Origin: Burkholderiales bacterium
Lineage (GTDB): Bacteria > Pseudomonadota > Gammaproteobacteria > Burkholderiales > SG8-41
Reading direction: 5' to 3'
Assembly: GCA_019634975.1 (NCBI GenBank)
Contig: JAHCAI010000001.1
Location: forward strand, 434,001 to 498,000
Length of the DNA stretch: 64,000 bases
Shown: positions 48,877 to 55,727 of the stretch, piece after piece
Layout of the letters: each line of letters opens with the position of its first letter
Position numbering within the stretch: position 1 is the first letter of the stretch
The notes under the pieces: model-generated
What the model saw: only the letters and a program-made list of their open reading frames with translations
Database searches by the model: none
What the model was told of the DNA's origin: nothing
Made by a program: the position numbers and the translations under genes

Positions 48877-49322
48877 GCATCGCAAGCCGGCCCGCGATGC
48901 CGCTACCGGCGCTGCTGCTCGGCGCCGGCGGCCTGATTCCCTTTGTCGGTCTCGCGCTGCTCGCCGCGGCCGGTCCCGTGGCTTCCCATGTCTACTGGCT
49001 GACCGCGCTGTCGTATTACGGTGCAGTGATCCTCGCCTTCGTCGGCGCGCTGCACTGGGCCTATGCGGTGAAGCGCGGCGCCGAGGGGCGCAGTGCGTGG
49101 ATACAGTATGGCGCGAGCGTGCTGCCCGCGCTGCTGGCCTGGCTGTCGCTGCTGTTCCCGGTGTGGACGGCGTTGCGGCTGCAGGCCCTGGCGCTGCTAG
49201 CCTGCCATGCCTTCGACCGCCTGATGCAGCACGATGATCCGGTGCCGCCGTGGTTCCTGCGCCTGCGCGCCGTGCTCAGTGCCGTCGCGGCCCTGTCACT
49301 GTTCGCGGCCAGCGTCGTCTGA
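48873..49322 (+). CDS. DUF3429 family membrane protein
   Basis: A 149-residue inner-membrane protein with four to five helices (LLLGAGGLIPFVGLALLAAAG; SYYGAVILAFVGALHWAYAV; SVLPALLAWLSLLFPVW; AVLSAVAALSLFAASVV). The ILAFVGALHWAYA segment with its conserved His-Trp is the family signature. The function is unknown; relatives occur near light- and stress-responsive MerR regulators, which fits this location. Translationally coupled to the regulator by ATGA. Confidence 0.84.
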   Translation: MSIASRPAMPLPALLLGAGGLIPFVGLALLAAAGPVASHVYWLTALSYYGAVILAFVGALHWAYAVKRGAEGRSAWIQYGASVLPALLAWLSLLFPVWTALRLQALALLACHAFDRLMQHDDPVPPWFLRLRAVLSAVAALSLFAASVV

Positions 49323-49333
49323 CAGGAGCTGCC

Positions 49334-49648
49334 ATGGACCGCCTGCATCATGTCGCCATTGCCGTTCCCGAAATCGCCCCGGCCGTCGCCTGGTATCGCG
49401 GGCAGTTCCAGGTCGAGATCGTCTATCAGGATGCGACCTGGGCGCTGCTGCGGTTTGCCAATATCGACCTGGCGCTGGTGGTTCCGGACCAGCACCCGCC
49501 GCATATGGCCATCGAGCGTCCCGACGCCACGCGCTTCGGTACGCTGAAAACCCACCGTGACGGCACGGCCTCGGTCTATGTCGACGATCCTTTCGGCAAT
49601 GTCATAGAAATCATGCAGGCCGGCCTGCCCGACGGGCGCTCGCCATGA
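49334..49648 (+). CDS. VOC (glyoxalase/bleomycin resistance) family protein
   Basis: A 104-residue single-module vicinal-oxygen-chelate protein: LHHVAIAVPEIAPAVAWYRGQF at the start, a metal-ligand His in HHVAI, and SVYVDDPFGNVIEIMQ with the Glu ligand. It probably binds a divalent metal and acts as a dimer on an unknown small substrate. CAGGAG precedes the ATG. It lies 11 nt after the DUF3429 gene and overlaps the next gene by 4 nt. Confidence 0.86.
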   Translation: MDRLHHVAIAVPEIAPAVAWYRGQFQVEIVYQDATWALLRFANIDLALVVPDQHPPHMAIERPDATRFGTLKTHRDGTASVYVDDPFGNVIEIMQAGLPDGRSP

Positions 49649-49911
49649 GAGCAGTGTCGGAGCCCGCGGTATCGGTGCGCCATGCGCACGGCATCCTGAC
49701 CATCACCGATGCCAATACCACCATCGGCTACTGCCGGCACGACGATGACGGCAACATCGAATACATTTTCGTGCACCCGGCCTGCCGCCGGCAGGGTCAT
49801 GCAAAGCGGATGCTGGAGCAGGTGCGCGCGCGGGTCGGCAAACCGCTGCGGCTGGCGCCGCCGGTCAGTCCGCTGGGCGAGAAGCTGAGGCCGTACTGCG
49901 GATCAGGCTGA
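49645..49911 (+). CDS. Short GNAT-like acetyltransferase
   Basis: An 88-residue protein with a minimal GNAT core: IGYCRHDDDGNIEYIFVHPACRRQGHAKRMLEQV when split at the conserved VHPACRRQGHAKRML acetyl-CoA loop. It is much shorter than normal GNAT enzymes, as in the small YjdJ-like group. It ends with the operon that starts with the MerR-type gene. The acceptor is unknown. Confidence 0.75.
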   Translation: MRAVSEPAVSVRHAHGILTITDANTTIGYCRHDDDGNIEYIFVHPACRRQGHAKRMLEQVRARVGKPLRLAPPVSPLGEKLRPYCGSG

Positions 49912-50064
49912 CCGCTGCGGCAGACTCACTGAACCAGGTCGCCGTTCGGGCGGGGCGTGGGGCGCCTCCACCGTGCGCAGGGCGCGCTTCGGCAGTTCCG
50001 CGACGGTGTGGAGCAACTCCGGACATTGCGCTTGCCAGGGAACGATGCGCCGAATTGCGGCCGG

Positions 50065-50796
50065 TTATTTCAGCAGAAGCACCATGGCGCTGGCCGCGGA
50101 GATCGCGAGGATTGCGAGACGTATGCGCCGCGCGTTGAGGCGCCGGATCAGCAACGGTGCGGCGAGGATGCCGGCCAGCGTGCCCGGCAGCAGCACCGCG
50201 GCAAGGATCAGCTCGGGCAGGCCGAACAGGCCGAAGGCGGCGAGTGCCGCGACCGAGATCAGGTAGGCGGGCACGAATATCGTGCCCATCATCGCCCGCG
50301 CGACCTCGGGCTGCGCGTTCTGGAACACCAGCGCCACCGGCGGTCCGTGGATGCCGGCCATGGTGCCCATGAGGCCGGCAATGCCGCTGCCGGCGGCCAG
50401 AGCCGCCGGTGTCGGCCTCAGGCGGATTCCGCTGAGGCTGATCGCCACCGCAAGCAGCACCAGTGCGCCGAAGAACTTGTCGAGGTAAGCGGGGTTCAGC
50501 ATGCCCAATGCCAGCGCGCCGGCCAGCGTGCCGGCCGCGAGTGCCAGCAGTGCGGGGCCGAGACCGCGCAGGTCGACGGCATGCCACTCGCGCCAGGCGC
50601 CACTGAGCGGCACCAGCGCGCCCGCGAGCAGCATCGGGCCGGGCACGAACTGCGGCTCGATCAGCACCAGCAACGGCACCGCAAGCAGTGCCATGCCGAT
50701 GCCCACGGCCGCCTGCATCGCGCAGGCCGTGGCCATGACGAGATTCGCGGCCAGCCAGGCAAGCCAGTGCGCCGGGATCTCTGCGGGAGAGGGCAT
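50065..50796 (-). CDS. Sulfite exporter TauE/SafE family protein
   Basis: A 243-residue membrane protein (258 with an upstream start at 50841) with about eight helices and the internal repeat typical for TauE/SafE (ANLVMATACAMQAAVGIGMALLAVPLL when split; GSGIAGLMGTMAGIHGPPVALVFQN). Family members export sulfite or organosulfur anions or import similar anions. It is 53-65 nt downstream of the amidohydrolase gene on the same strand and might carry its substrate or product. Confidence 0.85.
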   Translation of the reverse strand: MPSPAEIPAHWLAWLAANLVMATACAMQAAVGIGMALLAVPLLVLIEPQFVPGPMLLAGALVPLSGAWREWHAVDLRGLGPALLALAAGTLAGALALGMLNPAYLDKFFGALVLLAVAISLSGIRLRPTPAALAAGSGIAGLMGTMAGIHGPPVALVFQNAQPEVARAMMGTIFVPAYLISVAALAAFGLFGLPELILAAVLLPGTLAGILAAPLLIRRLNARRIRLAILAISAASAMVLLLK

Positions 50797-50848
50797 CGCT
50801 TCGGGATGGAAATGCGGCAGTCCCCGTGCCGGGACTGTCACCGGGATG

Positions 50849-51682
50849 TCAGGGCAGCTTCCAGCCTATCCATTCACAGACACCGCGGCCGAGCACCCAC
50901 TCCTTGTCGGCCTCCTTCAGCCAGGGCGCGTCCTTCAGCCACATGTCGACGTGCTCGCGGTAGGGTACCGGTGAGCGCGACCAGTCGCTGCCCCAGAACA
51001 GGCGCTGCGGCCCGAAGGCCTCGTAGGCGCGTTTGGCGTAGCCCTGCATTTTTTTGAAGGGATAGGGTTCCTTCAGGTAGCAGGGCAACGCGCTCGCCTT
51101 GCAGGCGACGTTGGCGCGTTTCGCGATCGGCAGCAGCTTGTCGAAATCGCGGAAGGTTTCGTCCTCCGGTTTGCCGCTGGACAGCGCCATGTGGTCCATG
51201 ATGATTTTCAGGTCCGGATGACGCGCGGCGACGCCGTCGATGATGTGCACCAGGCCCTGCGGCACCAGGATCATCAACTTGATGCCGAGTTTTTCCGCCT
51301 CGCTCCACACCCAGTCGAACTTGCCGTTGACCAGCGGTTCCTGCAGCACGGGGATGTGGAAGGAGAAGCGCATGCCGAGCATGCCGGGCTGCTGCATGAA
51401 GGTCTTGATGGCAGTCTTTGCATCCGGCGCTTCCGGGTTGAAGCGGCCCATGATCGCGAAACGCTCGGGGTGCTGTTTCACGGCCTCGATCGCGAGGTCG
51501 TTGCGGTCGCCTTCCCAGGACGGCGGCACGATCACCACGCGGTCGATGCCGGCCTCGTTCATGTCCTTCAGCAGCTGCTCGTGGCCGAGCGGAATCTCGC
51601 GCTGCGCATGCGCGCGCGCGGGCCACGGACGTTCCGGCGTGTTGGCGCCCCAGATGTGTACCTGTGAATCGACGATCAGCAT
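50849..51682 (-). CDS. Amidohydrolase family protein (amidohydrolase-2, TIM-barrel)
   Basis: A 277-residue hydrolase or decarboxylase. The metal-binding start is LIVDSQVHIWGAN (QVH in place of HxH), with GIDRVVIVPPSWEGDRNDLA, LKIIMDHMALSSGKPED and RLFWGSDWSRSP. The start at 51682 has GGAGAACAAGAC before it. The enzyme group includes decarboxylases and lactonases of aromatic degradation. It is divergent from a ThDP enzyme, so both may act on one keto- or hydroxy-acid pathway. Substrate unknown. Confidence 0.82.
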   Translation of the reverse strand: MLIVDSQVHIWGANTPERPWPARAHAQREIPLGHEQLLKDMNEAGIDRVVIVPPSWEGDRNDLAIEAVKQHPERFAIMGRFNPEAPDAKTAIKTFMQQPGMLGMRFSFHIPVLQEPLVNGKFDWVWSEAEKLGIKLMILVPQGLVHIIDGVAARHPDLKIIMDHMALSSGKPEDETFRDFDKLLPIAKRANVACKASALPCYLKEPYPFKKMQGYAKRAYEAFGPQRLFWGSDWSRSPVPYREHVDMWLKDAPWLKEADKEWVLGRGVCEWIGWKLP

Positions 51683-51875
51683 GTCTTGTTCTCCAATTTC
51701 AGGAAGCCCGATTTCATGATGAACGGGCAAGGGCGTCAAGGCGTCCGGAACGTGGAGTGTGATGCAGCTCGACAGTGCTGCAACGCTGGAGCATTGGTGT
51801 GTTGCCCGTTACACTCGATGCGCCGCATGCGGTCCTCGCAGACGCTGTGTTCCGCAGCCGCGCCGCCTCCAAGTT

Positions 51876-51912
51876 TTAATTATAAGTATTTGATTATAAA
51901 GGATATTTTATG
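51876..51912 (+). repeat. AT-rich dispersed motif before the ThDP enzyme gene
   Basis: TTATAAGTATTTGATTATAA, with TTATAA arms forming an inverted repeat, is followed by AGGATATTTT and the ATG. It is the clearest copy of the dispersed motif; AAAGGA is the ribosome binding site. Confidence 0.6.
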
Positions 51913-53457
51913 AACGGCGCAGAAAGCCTCGTGCGCACGCTGTTGAACGGCGACGTCAACGTCTGCTTCGCCAATCCCGGCACGTCCGAAATGCATTTTG
52001 TCTCCGCGCTCGATCGCGTCGAAGGCGTGCGCTGCATCCTCGGCCTGTTCGAAGGTGTCGTCACCGGCGCGGCCGACGGTTATTACCGCATGGCCGGCAA
52101 ACCCGCGGCGACGTTGTTGCACCTCGGTCCTGGCCTCGGCAACGGGCTCGCCAACCTGCACAACGCGAAGAAGGCGCGCTCGGGCATGGTCAACATCGTC
52201 GGCGAACACGCGAGTTACCACATCAAACATGATGCGCCGCTGACCGCCGATATCGAAGGTGTTGCGCGGCCGATGTCGGATTGGGTGCTGACTTCGCGTT
52301 CGGCAAAGGACGTCGCCGCCGACGGCGCGAAGGCGGTCGAGGCGGCGCGCTCCGCGCCTGGACAGATCGCGACGCTGATCCTGCCCGCCGACACGGCCTG
52401 GGGCGAGGCCGGTGGTCCGGCGCAGGTGGCGGCGCCCGTACCGCGGGCGCGCGTGGACGGCAAGGCCATCGACGCCGGCGCGCAGGCGCTGCGTTCCGGC
52501 AAACCGGCGGCAATCCTGCTCGGCGGCGCCGCGCTGCGCGGCAAGGCGCTGGAATGGGCAGCGCGCATCGCCGCGAAGACCGGCTGCGAACTGCTCTGTG
52601 AATACAACAATGCACGCATGGAGCGTGGTGCAGGCCGGGCGGTGGTGAAGCAGCTGCCCTTCGCCGTCGATGCCGCGCTGGCGATGCTGAAGGACGTGCG
52701 CGAACTTGTGCTGGTCGGCGCGAAGACGCCGGTGTCCTTCTTCGCCTATCCCGGCAAACCCAGCGTGCAGGTGCCGGAAGGCTGCACGGTGACCAAGGTT
52801 GCCGGCGCAGAAGCCGATCTGGAGCACACCCTGGAAGCGTTGGCCGATGCGCTGGGTGCGCGCAATACTGCACCGCTGCTCAACAGGCCTGCGTACGACA
52901 TGACGCTGCCGACCGGTGCGATCACCCTTGACGGCCTAGGCGCGCTGTTCAATGCGCTACTGCCCGAGAATGCCGTGGTCATCGATGAGGCCGTCACCAG
53001 CGGCCGCGCCTTCACCGGCGCGATGATGGGCGCGCGGCCGCATGACTGGCTGAACATCATGGGCGGCTCGATCGGTTGGGGTCCGGCCGCCGCCACCGGC
53101 GCGGCGATTGCGGCGCCGGGACGCAAGGTCGTCGCCTTCGAGGGCGACGGCAGCGCGCAGTACACGCTGCAGGCACTGTGGACGATGGCGCGCGAGGGGC
53201 TCGACGTGACGATGGTGGTCTTCGCCAACCGCGCCTACAAGATCCTGCTCGGCGAACTGAACAACGTCGGCGCCGCCGCGCTCGGCGCGAACGCGCTGTC
53301 GATGCTGACGCTGGACCGGCCCGACCTCGACTGGGTTGCGCTGGCGAAGGGTTACGGCGTGGAGGCGGGGCGGGCGGTGACGCTGGAGGAACTGGCGGCG
53401 CAGTTCAAACGTGGGCTGGCGGTGGCAGGGCCGTATCTGGTTGAGGTGGTGATGTAA
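51910..53457 (+). CDS. ThDP-dependent enzyme, acetolactate synthase large subunit-like
   Basis: A 515-residue ThDP enzyme of the acetolactate synthase/benzoylformate decarboxylase superfamily. The N-terminal PYR domain has the cofactor Glu in LGLFEGVVTGAADGYYRMAG and the conserved VCFANPGTSEMHFV; the central domain is poorly conserved; the C-terminal PP domain has EGDGSAQYTLQALWTMAREGL and NRAYKILLGEL. It is shorter than biosynthetic IlvB/IlvI and has no small-subunit gene beside it, so a catabolic role is likely. A diverged copy of its last 43 codons occurs at 54211. Confidence 0.85.
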   Translation: MNGAESLVRTLLNGDVNVCFANPGTSEMHFVSALDRVEGVRCILGLFEGVVTGAADGYYRMAGKPAATLLHLGPGLGNGLANLHNAKKARSGMVNIVGEHASYHIKHDAPLTADIEGVARPMSDWVLTSRSAKDVAADGAKAVEAARSAPGQIATLILPADTAWGEAGGPAQVAAPVPRARVDGKAIDAGAQALRSGKPAAILLGGAALRGKALEWAARIAAKTGCELLCEYNNARMERGAGRAVVKQLPFAVDAALAMLKDVRELVLVGAKTPVSFFAYPGKPSVQVPEGCTVTKVAGAEADLEHTLEALADALGARNTAPLLNRPAYDMTLPTGAITLDGLGALFNALLPENAVVIDEAVTSGRAFTGAMMGARPHDWLNIMGGSIGWGPAAATGAAIAAPGRKVVAFEGDGSAQYTLQALWTMAREGLDVTMVVFANRAYKILLGELNNVGAAALGANALSMLTLDRPDLDWVALAKGYGVEAGRAVTLEELAAQFKRGLAVAGPYLVEVVM

Positions 53458-53514
53458 CGGTGGGTTTGTAGCCCGTAAGGAGCGCGCCCCGAAGGAAGTG
53501 CCCTTGGCGGAAAG

Positions 53515-53548
53515 CGCATTGCGGGAAGCCGGCTTCGTTCCCGCAATG
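53515..53548. terminator. Perfect 12-bp stem hairpin between convergent genes
   Basis: GCATTGCGGGAA and TTCCCGCAATGC flank a 10-nt loop. It lies between the 3' ends of the ThDP gene and higA and can serve both directions. No T-run follows; it may instead be a repetitive palindromic element. Confidence 0.6.
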
Positions 53549-53553
53549 CCTGG

Positions 53554-53847
53554 TCATGCCGCCGTCAGCTTGACCTTGCCGACGCTGCCGAGCTTGACGC
53601 GCTGCCGCGCGTGCCAGAGATCGTGGTTGTACTGCATCGCCAGCCAGCTCTCGGGCGAGCGTCCCAGTGCCTTGGACAGGCGCAGCGCCATTTCGGGACT
53701 GATGCCGCTGCTGCCGGTAAGAATGCGGTTCAGCGTCGAGGCCGCCACGCCCAGCTTTGCCGCCAGTTCGCGGCCGCTGAGCTTGTTCGGTTCGAGATAA
53801 ACCTCGGTGATGAATTCCCCTGGATGGGGCGGATTGTGCATGCTCAT
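53554..53847 (-). CDS. higA: HigA family antitoxin
   Basis: A 97-residue antitoxin: MHNPPHPGEFITEVYLEPNK at the start and an XRE-type HTH (GRELAAKLGVAASTLNRILTGSSGI). It neutralises the HigB-type toxin encoded upstream and represses the operon. The ATG overlaps the toxin stop (TGATG), so the order is toxin first, as usual for hig modules. The module lies between two copies of the ThDP gene 3' end. Confidence 0.92.
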   Translation of the reverse strand: MSMHNPPHPGEFITEVYLEPNKLSGRELAAKLGVAASTLNRILTGSSGISPEMALRLSKALGRSPESWLAMQYNHDLWHARQRVKLGSVGKVKLTAA

Positions 53848-54125
53848 CAGTGATAATCCTCGTAGTCTAGGACGTAGGCGTGTCCGTCCCTGAATTCAAA
53901 AGTCATGCGCCAGTTGCCGTTCACCCAGACCGACCAGCGGCCCCGTTCGTCACCCTTCAGCGGATGCAGCCGGAAGCCGCGCACATCCATGTCTTCCACC
54001 GACTGGGCGGTATCCAAAGCAGCCAGCAGCATTCTCAACCGTTTGGCATGGTGGGGCTGGATGCCTGCCGCGCTACCGGATTCAAAGAATCTTTTTAATC
54101 CCTTGTGCCGGAACGACTGGATCAT
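53847..54125 (-). CDS. higB: HigB family toxin (RelE/ParE superfamily)
   Basis: A 92-residue toxin: IQSFRHKGLKRFFESGSAAG at the start, RGFRLHPLKGDERGRWSVWVNGNWRMTFEF and the end DGHAYVLDYEDYH are standard for HigB-type ribosome-dependent mRNA interferases. First gene of the hig operon. A palindrome lies directly upstream. Confidence 0.92.
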   Translation of the reverse strand: MIQSFRHKGLKRFFESGSAAGIQPHHAKRLRMLLAALDTAQSVEDMDVRGFRLHPLKGDERGRWSVWVNGNWRMTFEFRDGHAYVLDYEDYH

Positions 54126-54140
54126 GAGTGCAGTATACCG

Positions 54141-54159
54141 TGTTGCGCATCACGCAACA
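54141..54159. promoter_or_regulatory. Palindromic operator of the hig operon
   Basis: TGTTGCG-CATCA-CGCAACA is a perfect 7+7 bp palindrome 16 bp upstream of the toxin start. The position fits autoregulation by HigA/HigBA. Confidence 0.65.
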
Positions 54160-54210
54160 ATGGCTGTGCGGGGCTGAATCGAGAAACCCGACTCCGGTAC
54201 CTTTGGCTCA

Positions 54211-54340
54211 CGACTGGGTCGCGCTGGCGAAGGGTTACGCCGTGGAGGCGGGGCGGGCGACGACGCTGGACGAACTGGTCACGCAGTTCAGGCGCGGGCT
54301 GGCAGTAACGGGACCATATCTGGTTGAGGTGCTGATGTAA
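54211..54340 (+). pseudogene. 3' fragment of a second ThDP enzyme gene
   Basis: 130 bp that match the end of the ThDP gene (53328-53457) with 18 differences, about 86% identity, in the same frame and with the same stop. The predicted peptide (DWVALAKGYAVEAGRATTLD...) has 34 of 42 residues identical. It lacks a start and the rest of the gene. Similarity ends sharply at the CGACTGGGT boundary upstream and fades about 12 bp after the stop. Confidence 0.85.
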
Positions 54341-54394
54341 CGGCTGGTCTGTCTGCAGTCAAATTGACGGTCGCTGCCGGGAGGCATAGACTGC

Positions 54395-54414
54395 GTAATA
54401 ACTGATGTAATAAC
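54395..54414. promoter_or_regulatory. Direct repeat GTAATAAC upstream of the AbrB-like gene
   Basis: GTAATAACTGATGTAATAAC holds two GTAATAAC copies 12 bp apart, just before the ribosome binding site GGAGG. This is a likely operator or promoter region of the second toxin-antitoxin module. Confidence 0.45.
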
Positions 54415-54430
54415 GAACCGGAGGTGCAGC

Positions 54431-54655
54431 ATGCTCAAGGTAAAAGTGACCGCGATCGGCAATTCGATGGGCATCGTGCTGCCCAAGGAGGCGCTGGCCA
54501 AACTGCGCGCCGAAAAGGGTGATGTGCTGTACCTGGTCGAAACGCCTGAAGGCCTGACGCTGACCCCCTACCAGCAGGACTTCGAGGCGCAGATGGAGGC
54601 GGCCGGAAAAGTCATGAAGAAGTACCGCAACGCGTTGCGGGAACTGGCCAAATAA
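54431..54655 (+). CDS. AbrB/MazE family antitoxin
   Basis: A 74-residue protein with an N-terminal swapped-hairpin AbrB domain (VKVTAIGNSMGIVLPKEALAKLRAEKGD) and a helical C-terminus (FEAQMEAAGKVMKKYRNALRELAK) that should wrap the toxin. GGAGGTGCAGC precedes the ATG. It is followed after 13 nt by a Doc-type toxin gene, so it most likely is the antitoxin of that pair. Confidence 0.88.
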   Translation: MLKVKVTAIGNSMGIVLPKEALAKLRAEKGDVLYLVETPEGLTLTPYQQDFEAQMEAAGKVMKKYRNALRELAK

Positions 54656-54668
54656 GCCGGCCCGTCGC

Positions 54669-55082
54669 GTGACCCGGAAAACCGGCGCCAGGGGCGGACT
54701 CCGGTGGATATTGCCGGAAGTCGTCACTGCCATCCACCGGATGCTGATCGCCGAGCATGGCGGACTCCCGGGCATCCGCGATCAGGGCCTGCTCGATTCG
54801 GCGCTGGCGCGTCCGCGGCAGCAGGCGGCCTACGGCAAGAAGAATTCAGTTTTCCAGCTGGCCGCGGCCTATAGCTACGGTCTCGCCCGTAACCATCCCT
54901 TCGTCGATGGCAACAAGAGGGTTGCGTTGACTGTTGCGGCCGTGTTCCTCGAGCTCAACGGTTATGCCCTTGATGCGCCCGAGGCGGAAGCCGTGATTGT
55001 CTACCAGCAACTGGCGGATGGCAGGCTGACGGAAGAAGCGCTGGCGGAGTGGCTGCGGAAAAAGGCGGTATCGATTTCTTAA
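54669..55082 (+). CDS. Death-on-curing (Doc) family toxin
   Basis: A 137-residue Fic-fold toxin starting with GTG. The motif HPFVDGNKRVALTVAA is the Fic/Doc active site (HxFx(D/E)GNKR type). Doc enzymes phosphorylate elongation factor EF-Tu and stop translation. Other family marks are DQGLLDSALARPRQ and FLELNGYALDAPEAEAV. The partner is AbrB-like instead of the classic Phd antitoxin. Confidence 0.9.
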   Translation: MTRKTGARGGLRWILPEVVTAIHRMLIAEHGGLPGIRDQGLLDSALARPRQQAAYGKKNSVFQLAAAYSYGLARNHPFVDGNKRVALTVAAVFLELNGYALDAPEAEAVIVYQQLADGRLTEEALAEWLRKKAVSIS

Positions 55083-55176
55083 TCGTCGTGGCAAACAGCG
55101 GTCCGCAGCGGCGGTCTTTGCTAGGCGCAGTGATTCGCGGTTCGTCCGTTTCACCTGGAGTTGGGGCACGAAAGTC

Positions 55177-55665
55177 TCAATGCGCCTCCTTGGCGAGGCG
55201 GTCATCACGTTCCCGCAGCAGCCAGTAGACCACGCCGAGCACAAGGGTCGCTCCTGCCAGCGCCGCAATGGTGCTTGCGGCGGTGGCGCTGGAATCGAGA
55301 ATGACGAACTTGCGACTCAACGCAATGAGCGCGATGAGCACCACAGTCTTGACCTGGATGATGCTCGAGCGCCGAAGAGCAATGCGAATAATCGAATGCT
55401 TGAATTCCATGGCGATGAGCAGGGTCATGATCATGCCAAAGAGCGCCTGAAAGACATCATGCTCCAGTGGATCAATCGCACCGCTGAGCAACAACGGCAC
55501 AATGCGGATGACCAGCTGCACAAGCGCCAGGGCGATGACTACCGAGATCACGAGACTCAGAACGATCGCAACAATCTGTTCGAAGCGCTCGTAAATCGAC
55601 ATGATCGGCCAATGCTCAAGTGTTTCCGCAAAGAACCTCCGCGACGCGTGGCGTTGGTTTTCCAT
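55177..55665 (-). CDS. PsiE family protein (phosphate-starvation-inducible)
   Basis: A 162-residue inner-membrane protein with four helices (IVAIVLSLVISVVIALALVQLV when split; FGMIMTLLIAMEFKHSI; VKTVVLIALIALSRKFVIL; STIAALAGATLVLGVVYWLL). LLIAMEFKHSIIRIALRR is the PsiE signature. AGGAGGAGAAA precedes ATG 55665, excluding the longer frame. Function in E. coli is linked to phosphate starvation but is unclear. Confidence 0.87.
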   Translation of the reverse strand: MENQRHASRRFFAETLEHWPIMSIYERFEQIVAIVLSLVISVVIALALVQLVIRIVPLLLSGAIDPLEHDVFQALFGMIMTLLIAMEFKHSIIRIALRRSSIIQVKTVVLIALIALSRKFVILDSSATAASTIAALAGATLVLGVVYWLLRERDDRLAKEAH

Positions 55666-55727
55666 TTTCTCCTCCTTGCCCGCCGCGTCAAACGAACGCT
55701 CGAGAGCGCGTGCGCTTGACTTCCATC

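Noticed and set aside
54128..54340. A 70-residue reading frame containing the duplicated ThDP gene end as a functional gene
   Set aside because: Its first part is the upstream region of the hig operon read on the other strand; only the last 43 codons are homologous. It is better treated as a gene fragment.
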